Positions 63,001 to 64,000 of a stretch of DNA of 64,000 nt are shown here, piece after piece (positions within the stretch are counted from its first letter, which is position 1; each line of letters opens with the position of its first letter). The position numbers were made by a program, and so were the translations under genes. Source of the DNA: Hymenolepis diminuta (Eukaryota > Platyhelminthes > Cestoda > Cyclophyllidea > Hymenolepididae); the NCBI GenBank assembly GCA_900708905.1, contig CAADRB010000047.1, positions 348,225-412,224 of the forward strand, given 5' to 3'. Below the pieces are notes generated by a model that was not told the DNA's origin, ran no database searches, and saw nothing but the letters and a program-made list of their open reading frames with translations.

Positions 63001-64000
63001 TTTCTCTACCATCAATTTAGCATGATTCAACGAAGGGAATTTGAAGTTGTGTTAAATTTACCTTTCCTCATTTCTCTTTCTGGACTATTTTTTTATCTTC
63101 ATCTTTATTAGCTTTGCCGTGGGACTCGACCGACAATGAGACCATTCGTCTGCAACAGTGGCTCTTTCTACCTTCCACTTCGTATCAGCCCGATCCACGC
63201 AAGCTCATAGGTATTGTGCTACCTTTTTATCTACTTGTTTATTCGGCTTGTACTTTAATCTGTAAATTTGATTTCGTTTGCAGTGGATTTCCTTCAGTTC
63301 ATGTTGGTTGCAGCCCAATGGCGAGTTTTCAAGTTGGAACAGAGACCGGATTGTGAGAGTTATGGTGGAGGAAGCAACTTCCCAGTCCTTACTGACACCC
63401 TTCCTGGACCGAATGATCGTGATTTTATCAGCACTAAGGAGTAATTTTTTTCTGTTCTGTATCTAATCGTTTTCCTGGTTGCGTTGAATAATTAATATGC
63501 TTGTTATTTGAGAAACTAGCAACGTTAAGATGCTATGAGTGAAAGTGTAGGATGGCAGAATGATACTATTCCAGTTCTTAATGCCCCAGAAGATGTTGCA
63601 AGAATGGGGCTAAATGCCATGCTAGTTGGCATTTACGTTACTTATTAATGACCGCCTTGCTTCCCGTGACCCATTCAGGGTGACGGGATAGTTTATAGAT
63701 GATGTAGGCGACCAGAAATGAGAAATTCAGATAATTTCACTATTTTAAAAGTATCCAATGATCGCAGATAAAGGACGGTGTAGAGTTAGGATATCCTATT
63801 TGACTGAATATGTTTCGATTGCATTAATCACTTATCTTTCCCTTTCCAAATAGGTCTTACCTTGATTACCTTCGCCATGCTGTCTTTTACTGGTTTTACT
63901 GGCTCAGTCTGGCAATCGTGTTCGCTACTGGAGTGAGCTGGATCACCCTCTTCTGTCTGGGTTACATGATACTCAGTTTCATCTACCTCTGGATGGGACA
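21012..64000 (+). CDS. PIEZO: Piezo-type mechanosensitive ion channel, N-terminal half (19 exons, 3' partial)
   Basis: Piezo proteins form trimeric, cation-permeable channels that open under membrane tension. Exons, all with GT-AG junctions and compatible phases: 21012-21075, 21108-21203, 21235-21397, 21439-22540 (end uncertain), 28412-28678, 28756-29025, 30177-30423, 34656-34798, 41414-41562, 42620-42766, 42921-43012, 43088-43239, 45490-45702, 45775-45852, 51009-51209, 55013-55217, 63112-63210, 63284-63440 and 63854 to beyond 64000. The product of about 1,330 residues follows vertebrate Piezo1/2 in order. It starts with the N-terminal helices (LRYNLFSFIYFLLFLGSP) and runs through repeated 4-helix blade units to SYLDYLRHAVFYWFYW. 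Animal Piezos have about 2,500 residues or more, so the beam, anchor, cap and pore lie beyond the window. An in-frame TGA at 20991 precedes the start codon. Orthology is clear; how many Piezo paralogues the species has cannot be judged here. Confidence 0.93.
21108..21203 (+). CDS. PIEZO: Piezo exon 2 (residues 22-54)
   Basis: The acceptor ATTTTTTAG is followed by the frame WALRYNLFSFIYFLLFLGSP, equivalent to the vertebrate segment CAFRYNGLSFVYLIYLLLIP. The exon is phase 1 at both ends, and the donor GTACGT opens a 31-nt intron. Confidence 0.88.
21235..21397 (+). CDS. PIEZO: Piezo exon 3 (residues 54-108)
   Basis: It encodes a transmembrane stretch (GLKIYLVTLATTSATFSLSH), then ILYLLLTIKPSFDEIL and ALGVQ. 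The positions correspond to the vertebrate segments HIVPRLDQLL and IGVTRLD. The ATG at 21201, inside the preceding intron, is not the start. The exon ends in phase 2 at GTAGTT, and the intron is 41 nt. Confidence 0.88.
21439..22540 (+). CDS. PIEZO: Piezo exon 4, large exon (residues 108-about 475)
   Basis: The exon encodes AMRLVVPDPVVFLISIAALV, a Pro/Glu-rich loop, then blade helices (FPSVLSAFYLLSFYFTCTYW, HLCLLYLYQFQFAQL) and RLLGLNYLLRSDCTRPGEIM, which parallel vertebrate Piezo. A polar cytoplasmic linker follows. The 3' end is uncertain because four phase-0 donors exist: GTAAGT at 22412, GTAAGC at 22439, GTGTTA at 22529 and GTAATG at 22541. I chose the last because the reading frame stays open to it. 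Confidence 0.85.
24015..24080 (+). repeat. Degenerate tRNA-derived (SINE-like) element
   Basis: A box A-like TGATAAAGTGG (24021-24031) and a box B-like GAGTCCGAAATCC (24061-24073) are spaced about as in a tRNA gene. The intervening GTCTGATTCATTAGATAC resembles an anticodon arm. Acceptor-stem pairing is not evident, so this is a pseudo-tRNA or SINE head and not a functional tRNA. Confidence 0.4.
26553..26577. repeat. Near-perfect stem-loop in Piezo intron 4
   Basis: CACCTTAAGCT and AGCTAAGGTG pair over 10 bp with one bulged A and an AACA loop. No function is apparent. Confidence 0.45.
28412..28678 (+). CDS. PIEZO: Piezo exon 5 (residues about 476-564)
   Basis: The acceptor is CTCTTTGCTAG. 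The exon encodes a polar linker (PAQAEEPEIQPTVPAIPE) and then SFLNSAIRNSYILTFIAMM, equivalent to the vertebrate segment GHLIMDQSYVCALIAMMVWS. The exon is phase 0 at both ends and the next intron is 77 nt. Confidence 0.9.
28756..29025 (+). CDS. PIEZO: Piezo exon 6 (residues about 565-654)
   Basis: It encodes AWSVIFRSWLSFILLLSACI, then CLYCSPLIVAYGMVIIVLQY, and the amphipathic stretch NLNLTEIGLHRWPIP. These match vertebrate SWLTFVLLLWACLIW, LCSPCILLYGM and SLRQLGLEHTRYP. The exon is phase 0 at both ends. Confidence 0.95.
29026..30176 (+). other. Piezo intron 6 (1.15 kb)
   Basis: The donor is GTATAC and the acceptor CCTCTACAG. Nothing else was recognised in it. Confidence 0.7.
30177..30423 (+). 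CDS. PIEZO: Piezo exon 7 (residues about 655-737, low-complexity linker)
   Basis: A transmembrane helix (LVFMVFFWLNLRLFIL) is followed by a Gly/Ser/Thr/Ala-rich cytoplasmic linker of about 35 residues and an acidic/alanine stretch. The GC content is visibly above its neighbours. The perfect donor GTAAGT leaves phase 1. Confidence 0.9.
30424..34655 (+). other. Piezo intron 7 (4.2 kb)
   Basis: No exon, RNA gene or mobile element was recognised. The sequence is AT-rich throughout. Confidence 0.65.
34656..34798 (+). CDS. PIEZO: Piezo exon 8 (residues about 737-784)
   Basis: It encodes VRYWIALCCLTMLLFSLRRP and IFRIVYMVLLLYFFTVFM, matching the vertebrate pattern KYWIYVCAGMFIVVSF and VYKIVYMFLFLLCLTLFQ. 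The upstream phase-1 junction forms a Thr codon and the downstream end is phase 0. Confidence 0.95.
36063..36317 (+). CDS. Candidate nested ORF: small hydrophobic membrane protein, unknown
   Basis: An 84-codon single-exon ORF lies in sense orientation inside Piezo intron 8. It has two or three hydrophobic stretches (YLLPLICALFSLACAPLSLF, a weaker middle one, and NLLLLTYVVTFLLV at the C terminus). Its G+C is visibly higher than the surrounding intron. A pyrimidine/T-rich acceptor-like TTTTTATTAATAG ends about 14 nt before the ATG, which would suit a trans-spliced leader. An AATAAA follows at 36436, about 120 nt after the stop. I recognise no family. It could equally be a chance hydrophobic frame. 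Confidence 0.25.
   Translation: MAVLSPIAVDYLLPLICALFSLACAPLSLFLLFHSSALQILANYDLSLVTIAFCDPFRATERWHQFNGANLLLLTYVVTFLLVN
37231..37303 (+). repeat. Degenerate tRNA-derived (SINE-like) element
   Basis: Box A TAGCATAGTGG (37238-37248) fits the consensus exactly, and a box B-like GATTCGAAACT (37282-37292) follows at tRNA spacing. The acceptor ends do not pair, so it is a tRNA pseudogene or SINE head. Its middle (AAGTCAGAGAT) resembles the copy at 45280-45352 (AAGTCAGGGAT). Confidence 0.5.
37441..37464. repeat. Stem-loop, 10 bp with TTTT loop
   Basis: CCATCAAAGG and CCTTTGGTGG pair over 10 positions as RNA, with one G-U, around a four-T loop. It lies about 140 nt after the tRNA-like element. Confidence 0.5.
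41414..41562 (+). CDS. PIEZO: Piezo exon 9 (residues about 785-834)
   Basis: It encodes VSYRFWRKQMPTFWWIYIIY and CTYTYQFTFFPYYWQNGTGL, corresponding to vertebrate YYSLWRKLLKAFWWLVVAY and VYTFQFQDFPAYWRNLTGF. The frame enters at phase 0 and leaves at phase 2 (donor GTAAGC). Confidence 0.96.
41563..42619 (+). other. Piezo intron 9 (1.06 kb)
   Basis: No additional exon is needed. A reversed box B-like motif (GGTTCGATTCT on the minus strand, 42240-42250) may mark another decayed tRNA-derived element, but no clear box A is visible. Confidence 0.6.
42620..42766 (+). CDS. PIEZO: Piezo exon 10 (residues about 834-883)
   Basis: The acceptor is TTTTACTTTGCAG. It encodes GLEQFESAELFDRLMMPVAF and ILQMHYFHEPFLKL, matching vertebrate LGLEQFSVSELFSSILVPGF and LQLHYFHRPFMQL. 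The donor GTATAT splits an Arg codon (phase 2). Confidence 0.96.
42921..43012 (+). CDS. PIEZO: Piezo exon 11 (charged linker, residues about 883-914)
   Basis: This 92-nt exon encodes a highly charged linker (DENEESHRHDHHRQSS, NDGDSFETQS) where vertebrate Piezo1 has a Glu/Gln-rich linker. It was found by phase logic: it enters at phase 2 and leaves at phase 1 with the perfect donor GTAAGT. Confidence 0.85.
43088..43239 (+). CDS. PIEZO: Piezo exon 12 (residues about 914-964)
   Basis: It encodes FIEDFHSVFNIVASSIHRFM and EVHWIKVVCLLVMFSVIKE, corresponding to vertebrate LHVFKLVALYTVWVALKEVS. The preceding intron is 75 nt. The frame enters at phase 1 and leaves at phase 0 (donor GTGAGT). Confidence 0.95.
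43240..45489 (+). other. Piezo intron 12 (2.25 kb)
   Basis: It contains a minus-strand tRNA-like element at 45280-45352. ORFs at 43580-43825 (minus strand) and 44568-44759 (plus strand) show no recognisable domain. Confidence 0.6.
45280..45352 (-). repeat. Degenerate tRNA-derived (SINE-like) element
   Basis: Read on the minus strand, TAGTGG is followed by an ACGTTTACTAAGTCAGGGAT arm and a good box B AGTTCAAATCC (45299-45289). It resembles the plus-strand copy at 37231-37303. Acceptor pairing is lost. Confidence 0.4.
45490..45702 (+). CDS. PIEZO: Piezo exon 13 (residues about 965-1035)
   Basis: It encodes VTITNIIPVIIVVVCFPFPF and GLQIVMKMLFQLDIV, matching vertebrate SVMNLLLVVLWAFALP and VIIVCKMLYQLKVV. 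The exon is phase 0 at both ends with the perfect donor GTAAGT. The next intron is 72 nt. Confidence 0.96.
45775..45852 (+). CDS. PIEZO: Piezo exon 14 (residues about 1036-1061)
   Basis: This 26-codon exon encodes KWIGLDVVEDFPKYIT, equivalent to vertebrate NWFGVRKGFPNLGYI. It is phase 0-0 with donor GTGAGT and too short to appear as an ORF. Confidence 0.92.
45853..51008 (+). other. Piezo intron 14 (5.2 kb)
   Basis: It contains an acceptor-like CTCTTCGCAG ending at 46388 with a short hydrophobic frame, not supported as an exon. There is also a GGC/GGT-rich patch at about 49315-49334 and a minus-strand box B-like CTGGTTCGAGTTTT (49545-49532). No Piezo exon is missing. Confidence 0.6.
51009..51209 (+). 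CDS. PIEZO: Piezo exon 15 (residues about 1062-1128)
   Basis: The acceptor is CTCTCCTTGCAG. It encodes PLALLLVSCVFWHVIKYRQL and FLKCVANYTFYKLGLE, equal to the vertebrate LLLLVFEAIVYRRQEHYRR and CLKYFINFFFYKFGLE segments. The exon is phase 0-0 with donor GTGAGA. Confidence 0.96.
51210..55012 (+). other. Piezo intron 15 (3.8 kb)
   Basis: It contains a short TA microsatellite (52138-52156). No exon or RNA gene was recognised. Confidence 0.65.
52138..52156. repeat. (TA)9 microsatellite
   Basis: A pure TA run of 19 nt lies within Piezo intron 15. Confidence 0.9.
55013..55217 (+). CDS. PIEZO: Piezo exon 16 (residues about 1129-1197)
   Basis: It encodes ICFCTTVIAACIRVDALSVL, THRRDICSRLWPAYMSLLGA and LVIQYAACSQIPSILVE. 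These follow vertebrate ICFLMAVNVIGQRMNFLVTL, RRHRQAIARLWPNYCLFLAL and LYQYLLCLGMPPALCID. It leaves phase 1 with the perfect donor GTAAGT. Confidence 0.96.
55218..63111 (+). other. Piezo intron 16 (7.9 kb)
   Basis: This is the longest intron in the window. It has a G-quadruplex motif 53 nt past the donor (55270-55290). A stretch at about 59930-60035 resembles 39643-39760, and a tRNA-like motif lies on the minus strand near 61348-61392. A 96-codon frame at 58666-58956 is judged to be chance. Confidence 0.65.
55270..55290 (+). promoter_or_regulatory. G-quadruplex motif near the donor of Piezo exon 16
   Basis: Four G runs (3, 4, 5 and 5 G) are separated by loops of 1, 2 and 1 nt, so the pre-mRNA itself could fold a very stable quadruplex 53 nt after the exon. 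Intronic G runs near donors are known to bind hnRNP H/F-type factors. The effect here is inference. Confidence 0.6.
63112..63210 (+). CDS. PIEZO: Piezo exon 17 (residues about 1197-1230)
   Basis: It encodes LPWDSTDNETIRLQQWLFLP and PDPRKLI, corresponding to vertebrate YPWRWSRAVPMNSALIKWLYLP and the following loop. The exon is phase 1-1 with donor GTATTG and a 73-nt intron. Confidence 0.93.
   Translation, partial: LCRGTRPTMRPFVCNSGSFYLPLRISPIHASS
63284..63440 (+). CDS. PIEZO: Piezo exon 18 (residues about 1230-1282)
   Basis: The acceptor is GATTTCGTTTGCAG. It encodes VDFLQFMLVAAQWRVFKLEQ and a polar loop (GGGSNFPVLTDTLPGPNDRD), matching vertebrate DFLLLLCASQQWQVF. It leaves phase 2 with donor GTAATT. 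Confidence 0.94.
63441..63853 (+). other. Piezo intron 18 (413 nt) with three consecutive stem-loops
   Basis: It contains inverted repeats at 63583-63610 (6-bp stem), 63611-63635 (9-bp perfect stem, 7-nt loop) and 63662-63688 (11-bp stem with one mismatch, 5-nt loop). A 37-codon ATG frame (63535-63648) overlaps the first two stems. Confidence 0.6.
63854..64000 (+). CDS. PIEZO: Piezo exon 19 (partial, runs off the window)
   Basis: The acceptor is TTTCCAAATAG. It encodes SYLDYLRHAVFYWFYWLSLA and LFCLGYMILSFIYLWMG, corresponding to vertebrate SYLDMLKVAVFRYLFWLVLV and GLGYLLACFYLLLFG. The exon is open at the window edge. Confidence 0.95.

Overview
This window is nuclear DNA from a eukaryote, most likely a parasitic flatworm and probably a tapeworm with a low-GC genome. 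It is AT-rich and intron-rich with GT-AG splice sites. The introns fall into classes: ultrashort (30, 31, 32, 38, 39 and 41 nt), short (72, 73, 75 and 77 nt), and long (about 0.4 to 7.9 kb). Twin peaks near 36 and 73 nt are, as I recall, a described property of tapeworm introns. The species assignment is inference. There are no bacterial operons, ribosome binding sites or CRISPR arrays.

Two conserved protein-coding genes can be reconstructed exon by exon. They are divergent (head to head), with about 3.7 kb between their start codons. On the minus strand, 17292 to 12036, is a complete 7-exon gene for the replicative helicase subunit MCM7 (765 codons plus stop). All junctions are in frame, and the zinc-binding cysteines, Walker A, Walker B, sensor 1 and arginine-finger motifs are present. 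On the plus strand, from 21012 to the right edge, lie the first 19 exons of a Piezo-type mechanosensitive channel (about 1,330 residues, roughly the N-terminal half). The C-terminal half, with the pore, is outside the window.

Layout: 1-12035 is intergenic with no convincing gene. It holds a GC-richer segment near 4.1-4.6 kb with protein-like open frames and a perfect 10-bp inverted repeat at 4.0 kb. 12036-17292 is MCM7. 17293-21011 is the divergent intergenic region, with a pair of diverged ~136-bp direct repeats and a TA microsatellite. 21012-64000 is the 5' part of the Piezo gene. Its three ultrashort introns sit at the very 5' end and later introns reach 8 kb. The long introns hold degenerate tRNA-derived (SINE-like) elements, a strong G-quadruplex motif, several stem-loops and one possible nested small membrane-protein ORF (36063-36317).

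The two proteins have no functional link that I can see: MCM7 acts in DNA replication and Piezo in force sensing at membranes. No mobile element with recognisable coding capacity, no rRNA and no intact tRNA gene were found. The most notable features are the ultrashort introns at the 5' end of both genes, the tiny first Piezo exon, the nested-ORF candidate, and the run of three MCM7 introns that all split arginine codons in phase 2.
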